From CAXSDR01 sp964236445 (lineage in GTDB: Bacteria; Actinomycetota; Actinomycetes; Motilibacterales; Motilibacteraceae): a DNA stretch of 12,485 nucleotides. Shown here piece by piece: positions 1 to 9,542 of the stretch. Position 1 is the first letter of the stretch; each line of letters begins with the position of its first letter. Below the pieces are notes generated by a model. It had not been told where the DNA came from and did no database searches. It worked only from the letters and a program-made list of their open reading frames with translations. The DNA lies in the NCBI GenBank assembly GCA_964236445.1, contig CAXSDR010000107.1, positions 1 to 12,485 on the forward strand, given 5' to 3'. Both the position numbers and the translations under genes were made by a program.

Positions 1-3000
1 ACCGCACCCTCAAGCCGGAGAAGGACGGGCTCTTCTGCGAGAAGATCTTCGGTCCTACCCGCGACTGGGAGTGCTACTGCGGCAAATACAAGCGTGTGCG
101 CTTCAAGGGCATCATCTGCGAGCGCTGTGGCGTCGAGGTCACCCGCGCCAAGGTCCGTCGTGAGCGCATGGGTCACATCGAGCTCGCCGCGCCTGTCACG
201 CACATCTGGTATTTCAAGGGTGTGCCGAGCCGGCTCGGCTATCTGCTCGATCTGGCGCCGAAGGACCTCGAGAAGGTCATCTACTTCGCCGCCTACATGA
301 TCACCGACGTGGACGTCGACCGACGCCACACCGACCTGTCGTCGCTCGAGGCCCAGATCTCCTCGGAGCGAGGAGTGCTCGAGCAGCGCCGTGACAGCGA
401 CGTCGAGGGTCGCCAGCGCAAGCTGGAGCAGGACCTCGCGGCGCTCGAGGCGGAGGGCGCCAAGTCCGACGTGCGCCGCAAGGTGCGTGAAGGTGCGGAG
501 CGCGAGATGAAGCAGATCCGTGACCGCGCGCAGCGTGAGATCGACCGTCTCAACGAGGTCTGGGACCGCTTCAAGAACCTCAAGGTCCAGGACCTCGAGG
601 GCGACGAGATCCTCTACCGCGACATGCGCGACCGCTTTGGGAACTACTTCGACGGCGGCATGGGTGCCGCGGCGATCCAGCGCCGGCTGCAGAACTTCGA
701 CCTCGTGGCCGAGGCCGAGAGCCTGCGCGACACCATCGCCAACGGCAAGGGTCAGAAGAAGACCCGCGCCCTGAAGCGGCTCAAGGTGGTCAGTGCGTTC
801 CTCAACACGACCAACAGCCCCAACGGCATGGTGCTCGACTGCGTGCCGGTCATCCCGCCGGACCTGCGTCCGATGGTGCAGCTCGACGGTGGCCGCTTCG
901 CGACCAGCGACCTCAACGACCTCTATCGCCGCGTCATCAACCGCAACAACCGGTTGAAGCGGCTGCTCGACCTCGGTGCGCCCGAGATCATCGTCAACAA
1001 CGAGAAGCGCATGCTGCAGGAGGCCGTCGACGCCTTGTTCGACAACGGTCGTCGTGGCCGCCCGGTGACGGGTCCCGGCAACCGCCCCCTCAAGTCCCTG
1101 AGCGACATGCTCAAGGGCAAGCAGGGCCGGTTCCGCCAGAACCTGCTGGGCAAGCGCGTCGACTACTCCGGCCGTTCAGTCATCGTCGTGGGTCCCCAGC
1201 TCAAGCTGCACCAGTGCGGTCTGCCCAAGCAGATGGCGCTCGAGCTGTTCAAGCCCTTCGTCATGAAGCGACTCGTCGATCTCAACCACGCGCAGAACAT
1301 CAAGTCGGCCAAGCGCATGGTCGAGCGGGCCCGCCCGGTCGTGTGGGACGTCCTCGAAGAGGTCATCACCGAGCATCCGGTCATGCTCAACCGCGCGCCT
1401 ACGCTGCACCGACTCGGCATCCAGGCATTCGAGCCCCAGCTGGTCGAGGGCAAGGCCATCCAGATCCACCCGCTGGTCTGCACCGCGTTCAACGCCGACT
1501 TCGACGGTGACCAGATGGCGGTCCACCTGCCGTTGTCCGCCGAGGCGCAGGCCGAGGCGCGCATCCTCATGCTGTCGAGCAACAACATCCTGTCCCCGGC
1601 GCACGGTCGACCGATCACGTCGCCGACACAGGACATGGTGCTGGGCATCTACTTCCTCACCGGTGCCCACGAGGGCGTTGCCGGCGAGGGTCGGGTCTTC
1701 GGATCCGTCGCCGAGGCGCTCATGGCGTTCGACGCCAAGGACCTGGCACTGCACGCCCGCGTCAAGATCCGCGTCTCCGACGTGGTCCCGCCGCGCGGCG
1801 CGGCGATGCCCGAGGGCTGGGAGCCCGGTCAGCCCTACCAGCTCGAGACGACGCTGGGACGCGCCCTGTTCAACGAGGCGCTGCCCATGGACTATCCCTT
1901 CGTCGACACCAACGTCGACAAGAAGGTGCTCTCCGGCATCGTCAACGACCTCGCCGAGCGCTATCCGAAGGTCGCGGTCGCCGCGACGCTGGACGCGCTC
2001 AAGGCCGCCGGCTTCCACTGGTCCACGCGCTCCGGCGTGACCATCTCCATCGAGGACGTCGTCACCCCGAAGGCCAAGCAGGGCATCCTCGACGAGCACG
2101 AGCTGCGCGCGGAGAAGGTCCAGAGCCAATACGAAAAGGGCCTGATCACCGACGACGAGCGTCGCCAGGAGCTCATCAACATCTGGACCGAGGCGACGGC
2201 TCGAGTGGCTGACGCCATGCAGCAGGAGTTCCCGCGCTTCAACCCGGTGTTCATGATGGTCAACTCCGGCGCCCGCGGGAACTGGATGCAGGTCCGTCAG
2301 ATCGCGGGCATGCGCGGCCTCGTGGCCAACCCCAAGGGCGAGATCATCCCGCGCCCGATCAAGTCGAACTTCCGCGAGGGCCTCTCGGTCCTCGAGTACT
2401 TCATCTCCACCCACGGCGCCCGCAAGGGGCTCGCGGACACCGCCCTGCGCACCGCCGACTCGGGCTACCTCACCCGTCGTCTGGTCGACGTCTCGCAGGA
2501 CGTGATCATCCGCGAGGAGGACTGTGGGTCCACCCGCGGCATCGTCGTACTGATCGGGGAGCGCAAGGCCGACGGATCGGGTCTTCGCCGGTCGGACAAC
2601 GTTGAGACCAGCGCTTACGCGCGCACCCTGGCCGTCGACGCCGAGCTTTCCGACGGCACCGTGGTGCTCGAGGGTGGCGCCGACCTGGGTGACGTGCAGA
2701 TCGGCGCGCTCGTCGATGCCGGCATCGAGCAGGTGAAGGTCCGTTCGGTTCTCACCTGTGACTCCAAGGTGGGCACGTGCGCCAAGTGCTATGGCCGCTC
2801 GCTCGCGACCGGCCTCACGGTCGACGTCGGTGAGGCTGTCGGCATCATCGCCGCGCAGTCCATCGGCGAGCCCGGCACGCAGCTCACGATGCGTACCTTC
2901 CACACCGGTGGCGTCGCGGGTGACGACATCACCCACGGTCTGCCGCGTGTGGTCGAGCTGTTCGAGGCACGCACTCCGAAGGGCGTCGCGCCGATCGCCG

Positions 3001-3770
3001 AGGCGGCCGGCCGGGTCCAGATCGAGGACGGCGACAAGCAGCGCAAGCTGACGGTCGTTCCCGACGACGGTTCCGAGGAGACGTCCTACGCCATCTCCAA
3101 GCGGGCGCGCATGCTGGTCACGGACGGCGAGCACGTCGAGGTCGGGCATCAGCTCGTGCAGGGCGCCGTGGACCCCAAGCAGGTCCTCCGCATCCTCGGC
3201 CCGCGTCAGGTGCAGATCCACCTGGTCGAGCAGGTCCAGGCGGTCTACCGCTCGCAGGGTGTGTCGATCCACGACAAGCACATCGAGGTGATCGTGCGCC
3301 AGATGCTCAAGCGCGTCACGATCATCGAGTCCGGCGACGCCGAGCTGCTGCCCGGCGAGCTGGTCGAGCGCGGGCGTTTCGAGACGGAGAACCGTCGCGT
3401 CGTCGCTGAAGGTGCCCAGCCGGCATCGGGTCGCCCCGAGCTGATGGGCATCACCAAGGCGTCGCTTGCCACCGAGTCGTGGCTGTCTGCCGCCTCGTTC
3501 CAGGAGACGACGCGAGTGCTGACGGACGCGGCGATCCACGCCAAGTCCGACCCGCTGCTCGGCCTCAAGGAAAACGTGATCATCGGCAAGCTCATCCCGG
3601 CGGGCACGGGGCTTCCCCGCTACCGCAACATCCGGGTCGAGCCGACCGAGGAGGCCCGTGCAGCGATGTACGCACTTCCCGGCTACGACGATCTCGACTA
3701 CAGCTTCGGTCAGGGTTCCGGCCAGGCTGTGCCGCTCGACGACTACGACTACGGCCCCTATACCAACTAG
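1..3770 (+). CDS. rpoC: DNA-directed RNA polymerase subunit beta-prime (5'-truncated)
   Basis: Largest RNA polymerase subunit, which forms the active-site half of the clamp and catalyses transcription. The frame is open from base 3 to the TAG at 3768-3770 (1255 residues). Compared with the mycobacterial protein from memory, about 36 N-terminal residues lie upstream of the window. Visible motifs in order: the first zinc site, with Cys codons at 72, 78, 117 and 126; a charged helical insertion (about 318-575) typical of Actinobacteria; the absolutely conserved NADFDGD Mg-binding loop at 1491-1511; the bridge-helix segment beginning GARKGLADTALRTADSGY near 2415; the second zinc site, with Cys codons at 2523, 2757, 2778 and 2787; and the trigger loop around MRTFH at 2889-2903. 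There is no large trigger-loop insertion. A GTG at 96 could be mistaken for a start but is an internal Val inside the zinc finger. It is presumably co-transcribed with an rpoB upstream and ends at a strong terminator. Confidence 0.98.
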   Translation, partial: RTLKPEKDGLFCEKIFGPTRDWECYCGKYKRVRFKGIICERCGVEVTRAKVRRERMGHIELAAPVTHIWYFKGVPSRLGYLLDLAPKDLEKVIYFAAYMITDVDVDRRHTDLSSLEAQISSERGVLEQRRDSDVEGRQRKLEQDLAALEAEGAKSDVRRKVREGAEREMKQIRDRAQREIDRLNEVWDRFKNLKVQDLEGDEILYRDMRDRFGNYFDGGMGAAAIQRRLQNFDLVAEAESLRDTIANGKGQKKTRALKRLKVVSAFLNTTNSPNGMVLDCVPVIPPDLRPMVQLDGGRFATSDLNDLYRRVINRNNRLKRLLDLGAPEIIVNNEKRMLQEAVDALFDNGRRGRPVTGPGNRPLKSLSDMLKGKQGRFRQNLLGKRVDYSGRSVIVVGPQLKLHQCGLPKQMALELFKPFVMKRLVDLNHAQNIKSAKRMVERARPVVWDVLEEVITEHPVMLNRAPTLHRLGIQAFEPQLVEGKAIQIHPLVCTAFNADFDGDQMAVHLPLSAEAQAEARILMLSSNNILSPAHGRPITSPTQDMVLGIYFLTGAHEGVAGEGRVFGSVAEALMAFDAKDLALHARVKIRVSDVVPPRGAAMPEGWEPGQPYQLETTLGRALFNEALPMDYPFVDTNVDKKVLSGIVNDLAERYPKVAVAATLDALKAAGFHWSTRSGVTISIEDVVTPKAKQGILDEHELRAEKVQSQYEKGLITDDERRQELINIWTEATARVADAMQQEFPRFNPVFMMVNSGARGNWMQVRQIAGMRGLVANPKGEIIPRPIKSNFREGLSVLEYFISTHGARKGLADTALRTADSGYLTRRLVDVSQDVIIREEDCGSTRGIVVLIGERKADGSGLRRSDNVETSAYARTLAVDAELSDGTVVLEGGADLGDVQIGALVDAGIEQVKVRSVLTCDSKVGTCAKCYGRSLATGLTVDVGEAVGIIAAQSIGEPGTQLTMRTFHTGGVAGDDITHGLPRVVELFEARTPKGVAPIAEAAGRVQIEDGDKQRKLTVVPDDGSEETSYAISKRARMLVTDGEHVEVGHQLVQGAVDPKQVLRILGPRQVQIHLVEQVQAVYRSQGVSIHDKHIEVIVRQMLKRVTIIESGDAELLPGELVERGRFETENRRVVAEGAQPASGRPELMGITKASLATESWLSAASFQETTRVLTDAAIHAKSDPLLGLKENVIIGKLIPAGTGLPRYRNIRVEPTEEARAAMYALPGYDDLDYSFGQGSGQAVPLDDYDYGPYTN

Positions 3771-3787
3771 CGGCCCCAGCTGCACAC

Positions 3788-3826
3788 AACGGCCATCCAC
3801 CCGCTCCGGCGGGTGGGTGGCCGTTT
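3788..3826 (+). terminator. Intrinsic terminator after rpoC
   Basis: A 17-bp stem (3788-3804 with 3809-3825) closes on the tetraloop TCCG. All pairs are Watson-Crick except one that becomes G-U in RNA. It starts 17 bases after the rpoC stop and is followed only by a short T run (TTT at 3824-3826), the usual form in actinobacteria. It separates the rpoBC transcript from the next gene. Confidence 0.85.
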
Positions 3827-3966
3827 GCGCGTGGCGGCCTACCGTCGCCGGTGGTGACAGTCAGCAGTCGCGGCAAAGGTGCCTGGTCCCAGTTCAGTGC
3901 CACAATGGCGTCCGTCCGATGCAGCCGCGGTCGGCGACCCGCGCGAACGAGGGAATCCTGAGCGAT

Positions 3967-4617
3967 ATGAGCGAGCACGACGCACCTGGCGCCGCCCCCA
4001 AGCCGGACCCGTTCGCCCCGCCCGGCCCATCCAGCGCGCCCGAGCCATCCCCTTCCGGTGCCACGGTCTCCTTCGAGAAGCCCGCGGGGGACGAGCCCAC
4101 GCAACCGGTGCCTCCCTACGCCTCGGCGCCGACCTATGGCCAGCAGCCGGCGTACGGACAGCAGCCGGCGTATGGCCAGCAGCCGGCTTATGGCCAGCAG
4201 GGACAGCAGCCGGCAGGTCCCTATGGCCAGCAGCCTGCGTACGGAGAACAGCCCGCGTACGGCCAGCAGCCCGCAAGTCCCTATGGCCAGCAGCCCGGCT
4301 ATGGCGGCTACGGCGCTCCGGGGCCGACGACGTCGGGTCGCGCGACGACGGTGATGGTGCTCGGCATCGTGTCGCTCGTCCTCCTCTTCATGTGCGGCCT
4401 CGGTTTCATCCCCGCGATCGTCTCGCTGTGCCTGGCTCCCGGAGCGCGGCGCGAGATCGCCGAGTCGGGCGGAACGCTCAGCGGGGAGGGGCAGTTGCGG
4501 GCCGGCAAGATCATGAGCTGGATCGCCATCGGCCTGACGGTTCTGGCCGTGCTCCTGTTCGGCGGCCTGATCCTTGCCAGCGTCCTGTCCAGCAACTCGG
4601 GCTCGTCGAACTACTAG
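3967..4617 (+). CDS. DUF4190-like membrane protein with YGQQPA-repeat disordered N-terminus
   Basis: A 216-residue protein of unknown function. Residues 1-55 are rich in Pro, Ala and Ser. Residues 57-116 form a low-complexity region with eight YGQQ/YGEQ units (Tyr at 57, 63, 69, 75, 86, 92, 98 and 106) spaced mainly by PA. Residues 127-158 and 182-206 are hydrophobic and probably span the membrane. They are separated by a short polar stretch with ARREIAESGG, which resembles the DUF4190 pattern. There is no signal peptide, so the repeat tail probably faces the cytoplasm. The chosen ATG has GAGGG at 3949-3953, 13 bases upstream, and begins the compositionally coherent protein. The frame stays open upstream to 3658, but that part is antisense-like read-through of rpoC's other frames and crosses the rpoC terminator. 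The gene sits alone between two terminators. I found no convincing promoter in 3827-3966. Similar Tyr/Gln/Pro-rich DUF4190 proteins are common in actinobacteria, but no role is established. Confidence 0.85.
   Translation: MSEHDAPGAAPKPDPFAPPGPSSAPEPSPSGATVSFEKPAGDEPTQPVPPYASAPTYGQQPAYGQQPAYGQQPAYGQQGQQPAGPYGQQPAYGEQPAYGQQPASPYGQQPGYGGYGAPGPTTSGRATTVMVLGIVSLVLLFMCGLGFIPAIVSLCLAPGARREIAESGGTLSGEGQLRAGKIMSWIAIGLTVLAVLLFGGLILASVLSSNSGSSNY
4135..4314 (+). repeat. In-gene tandem 18-nt repeat encoding YGQQPA units
   Basis: An approximately 18-base unit of the form TATGGCCAGCAGCCGGCG recurs eight times, with two interruptions: a GQQPAGP insert after the fourth unit and an ASP spacer after the seventh. 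Third-position changes (TAT/TAC, GGC/GGA, CCG/CCT/CCC) show the copies have drifted while the peptide was kept. Repeats of this kind can gain or lose units by slippage. Confidence 0.9.
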
Positions 4618-4620
4618 TCG

Positions 4621-4649
4621 GCGGGCCGGTGCCGTCACCGTCCTGCTTT
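4621..4649 (+). terminator. Probable terminator of the DUF4190-like gene
   Basis: Bases 4621-4631 pair with 4636-4646 around the loop CCGT. The stem has one internal C-T mismatch and one G-U pair, and is followed at once by TTT. It begins four bases after the stop codon, and its T run overlaps the -35 box of the str promoter. Confidence 0.6.
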
Positions 4650-4676
4650 GACCTCTGCCCAACCCCTGGGTAGTCT
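4648..4676 (+). promoter_or_regulatory. Main str operon promoter
   Basis: TTGACC (4648-4653) and TAGTCT (4671-4676) are separated by exactly 17 bases. This is close to the housekeeping sigma-factor consensus (TTGACA / TAnnnT) of actinobacteria. A transcription start near 4683 is inferred, which would leave a leader of about 187 nt before rpsL. Confidence 0.75.
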
Positions 4677-4682
4677 GGTTAT

Positions 4683-4869
4683 TCGTGCCCGGCTCGTCCG
4701 GGCTCTCGCGCGCGTGCGCATCGCCGTGCACAGCGAGTTCTCCTCGGTGGGAGTCATTCCACCGAGCCCGCCCTGCGGTTGTCGCCATCAGCGACACACC
4801 CGAGCGCGTGGGTCGAGAACCCGCCGTCTGCGGCATCTCGAGCAAGAACCGGAAGGACGACCGAACGCG
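4683..4869 (+). promoter_or_regulatory. Structured 5' leader of the str operon
   Basis: Non-coding stretch between the inferred transcription start and rpsL. It holds a series of clean hairpins: 4687-4703 (GCCCGG/CCGGGC, 5-nt loop), 4743-4766 (10-bp stem with one G-U, loop GTCA), 4780-4796 (TGTCGC/GCGACA, 5-nt loop) and 4808-4824 (6 bp with one G-U). The first would sit almost at the 5' end of the mRNA. None has a T run, so attenuation is not evident. Roles in mRNA stability or translational feedback are possible. I do not recognise a named RNA family. Confidence 0.5.
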
Positions 4870-5244
4870 GTGCCCACGATCCAGCAGCTCGTCCGCAAGG
4901 GCCGGCAGGACAAGGTCAGCAAGACCTCTACGCCGGCGCTCAAGGGAAGCCCGCAGCGACGCGGTGTGTGCACCCGCGTCTACACGACGACCCCCAAGAA
5001 GCCCAACTCTGCGCTGCGCAAGGTCGCCCGTGTGCGCCTGACCAGCCAGATCGAGGTGACGGCCTATATCCCCGGTGTCGGCCACAACCTGCAGGAGCAC
5101 TCCATCGTGCTGGTGCGTGGTGGTCGTGTGAAGGACCTGCCCGGTGTCCGTTACAAGATCGTGCGCGGTTCGCTCGACACCCAGGGCGTCAAGAACCGCA
5201 AGCAGGCTCGCAGCCGCTATGGCGCGAAGAAGGAGAAGAGCTAA
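4870..5244 (+). CDS. rpsL: 30S ribosomal protein S12
   Basis: Small-subunit protein at the decoding centre, which helps control tRNA selection accuracy. It has 124 residues, the usual length. The GTG start is set by the PTIQQLVRKGR N-terminus and by GGAAGGA at 4851-4857. The frame remains open further upstream to 4648, but that would read through the promoter and leader. The TTTPKKPNSALRK and GGRVKDLPGVRYK loops are intact, with Lys43 and Lys88 (the positions altered in streptomycin-resistant mutants) in the wild-type state and Asp89, the RimO methylthiolation site, present. Residue 70 is Val in PGVGHN where many bacteria have Glu; I recall this in Micrococcales. It is the first gene of the operon and ends in TAATG, sharing one base with rpsG. 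Confidence 0.98.
   Translation: MPTIQQLVRKGRQDKVSKTSTPALKGSPQRRGVCTRVYTTTPKKPNSALRKVARVRLTSQIEVTAYIPGVGHNLQEHSIVLVRGGRVKDLPGVRYKIVRGSLDTQGVKNRKQARSRYGAKKEKS
5231..5235 (+). promoter_or_regulatory. Ribosome binding site of rpsG inside rpsL
   Basis: AGGAG lies 8 bases before the rpsG ATG and within the last codons of rpsL. With the TAATG junction this favours re-initiation by ribosomes finishing rpsL, and it fixes the rpsG start. Confidence 0.7.
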
Positions 5245-5714
5245 TGCCGCGCAAGGGCCCAGCTCCGAAGCGGCCGCTCGTCGTCGACCCGGTCTACGGT
5301 TCGCCGCTGGTGACCCAGCTGGTGAACAAGGTGCTCGACAGCGGCAAGAAGAGCCTTGCTGAGCGCCTGGTCTACGGCGCCCTCGAAGGTTGCCGCACCA
5401 AGACCGGCCTCGACCCCGTCGTCACGCTCAAGAAGGCCCTCGACAACGTCAAGCCCGCGCTCGAGGTCAAGAGCCGTCGTGTCGGTGGCGCGACCTACCA
5501 GGTCCCCATCGAGGTCAAGCCGACCCGTGCCACGACGCTGGCCCTGCGCTGGCTCGTGAGCTATTCCAGCCAGCGCCGTGAGAAGACCATGACCGAGCGG
5601 CTCATGAACGAGCTCCTCGACGCGAGCAACGGCCTTGGCGCGAGCGTCAAACGTCGTGAAGACATGCACAAGATGGCGGAGTCCAACAAGGCCTTCGCCC
5701 ACTACCGCTGGTGA
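5244..5714 (+). CDS. rpsG: 30S ribosomal protein S7
   Basis: Primary 16S rRNA-binding protein that nucleates assembly of the small-subunit head and lines the E site. It has 156 residues, the standard length, starting MPRKGPAPKRPLV and ending in AFAHYRW. The typical core blocks are present: KVLDSGKKSLAERLVYGAL, RRVGGATYQVPIEV and LRWLVSYSSQRREKTM. The ATG overlaps the rpsL stop by one base, so the two genes are probably translationally coupled. The long frame upstream of this ATG (open from 4779) is a shadow over the leader and rpsL. In E. coli, S7 represses its operon by binding the rpsL-rpsG spacer; no spacer exists here. Confidence 0.98.
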   Translation: MPRKGPAPKRPLVVDPVYGSPLVTQLVNKVLDSGKKSLAERLVYGALEGCRTKTGLDPVVTLKKALDNVKPALEVKSRRVGGATYQVPIEVKPTRATTLALRWLVSYSSQRREKTMTERLMNELLDASNGLGASVKRREDMHKMAESNKAFAHYRW

Positions 5715-5760
5715 TCATGCTTCACCGGCTCCACGAACAGATGAGGGACGCTTAACACTC

Positions 5761-7863
<2,103 letters not shown>

Positions 7864-7874
7864 CTCGTCCCGTA

Positions 7875-7896
7875 CCAGTTCCGACCCAGTTCCGAC
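7875..7896 (+). repeat. Perfect tandem 11-bp repeat in the fusA-tuf spacer
   Basis: CCAGTTCCGAC occurs twice with no gap (7875-7885 and 7886-7896), just after the fusA stop. Its period of about one helical turn would place both copies on the same DNA face. No function is known to me. Confidence 0.9.
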
Positions 7897-7967
7897 GCGA
7901 GGCGAACACAGCAGCACAGCACACGTTCCACCCCACACCGCACAGCCCATCATTGACATCAGGTCCT

Positions 7968-7973
7968 AGGAGG
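7968..7973 (+). promoter_or_regulatory. Consensus ribosome binding site of tuf
   Basis: AGGAGG, a perfect match to the 16S anti-Shine-Dalgarno core, lies 7 bases before the GTG of tuf. It is the strongest such site in the window, which fits EF-Tu being among the most abundant cell proteins. Confidence 0.9.
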
Positions 7974-7980
7974 ATCCCCC

Positions 7981-9174
<1,194 letters not shown>

Positions 9175-9177
9175 CTC

Positions 9178-9219
9178 CTGACCGGCCGGTGCGTGCGCAT
9201 GCGCGCACCGGCCGGTCGG
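9178..9219 (+). terminator. Strong hairpin terminator after tuf
   Basis: Bases 9178-9196 pair with 9201-9219 in a stem of about 19 bp, with two G-U pairs in RNA and the loop GCAT. It starts four bases after the tuf stop. The stem is almost wholly G-C and no T run follows, the U-tract-less type described for actinobacteria. It should end the str operon. Confidence 0.8.
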
Positions 9220-9222
9220 CTT

Positions 9223-9261
9223 CGTCCCCGCAGGCGCTGCGCTCCAGCAGCGAGGGGGACG
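9223..9261 (+). terminator. Second hairpin behind tuf, possible back-up terminator
   Basis: An outer stem CGTCCCC/GGGGACG (9223-9229 with 9255-9261) and an inner stem CGCTGC/GCAGCG (9235-9240 with 9247-9252) are joined by an asymmetric internal loop. It lies four bases past the first terminator and just before the S10 promoter. There is no T run, so termination is inferred only from shape and position. Confidence 0.45.
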
Positions 9262-9269
9262 GGGCGCGA

Positions 9270-9299
9270 TTGGACCGCACGCCGCCCGTGCGGCATACT
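9270..9299 (+). promoter_or_regulatory. Probable S10 operon promoter
   Basis: TTGGAC (9270-9275) and CATACT (9294-9299) are 18 bases apart, each a fair match to the housekeeping consensus. A start near 9305 is inferred, inside the sequence GACAAGTTGTC. The spacer between the boxes is an inverted repeat (CCGCACG at 9275-9281, CGTGCGG at 9287-9293). Its position directly after the tuf terminators and before rpsJ supports it as the main promoter of the S10 genes. Confidence 0.6.
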
Positions 9300-9304
9300 A
9301 GACA

Positions 9305-9542
9305 AGTTGTCCGCACGGCCCCTGCGCAAGCGAGGGCAGCGGCGCGACGCCGGTGGTCCGAGTTGTCTGCTCTTCGACACCTCATGACGGACACCGTGGA
9401 CGACCCGCCCGTACGACTCCTCGCCACCGATTCGGTGTGTGGGCAGACGTCTGGGCCGGCCTGCGACACGCCCGACCTCGGGGGTCGGCGGGCCACCCGA
9501 ACAGCCCAGCCCGGCGCAACGAGACGAAGGACACGACGGACG
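9305..9542 (+). promoter_or_regulatory. Leader region of the S10 operon
   Basis: This is the larger part of the 368-base gap between tuf and rpsJ and holds no supported gene. Possible RNA hairpins: 9318-9337 (bulged, loop CAAG), 9340-9352 (CGGCG/CGCCG, loop CGA), 9425-9437 (CACCG/CGGTG) and 9471-9490 (CCGACC/GGTCGG plus one pair across a bulge). CAGACGTCTG at 9444-9453 is a perfect 10-base palindrome. In E. coli, L4 controls its operon through the S10 leader. Whether anything similar happens here cannot be told from sequence, and I see no resemblance to that leader. Confidence 0.45.

Noticed and set aside
96..98. GTG as start of rpoC
   Set aside because: It lies between the zinc-binding cysteines of the conserved N-terminal domain, and the same frame continues to the window edge with conserved sequence.
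1176..3800. Antisense open frame of 874 codons across rpoC
   Set aside because: Its product is dominated by Asp/Val/Leu/Arg patterns typical of the complement of GC-rich codons. It lies opposite a fully conserved gene and has no family resemblance.
3827..3966. Promoter for the DUF4190-like gene, e.g. CACAAT at 3901
   Set aside because: No -35 match exists at 16-19 bases upstream of this or other -10-like hexamers, so none could be supported.
4135..4314. CRISPR-like or intergenic repeat array
   Set aside because: The units are contiguous, multiples of three, and encode a regular peptide within one open frame; there are no spacers.
3592..5100. Antisense open frame of 502 codons over the rpoC end, DUF4190-like gene and rpsL start
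   Set aside because: Its apparent RRLLAI repeats are only the complement of the YGQQPA repeat, and it runs through two terminators and a promoter.
5020..5145. Streptomycin-resistance changes in rpsL
   Set aside because: Lys43 and Lys88 are both wild type; Val70 in PGVGHN looks like a lineage trait.
7953..7958. TTGACA as -35 box of a tuf promoter
   Set aside because: A matching -10 would fall on the C-run and the start codon, and no TAnnnT is present at the right distance.
9384..9542. N-terminal extension or leader peptide in frame with rpsJ
   Set aside because: It has no ribosome binding site and no stop before rpsJ, and its composition is unlike S10; it appears to be untranslated leader.
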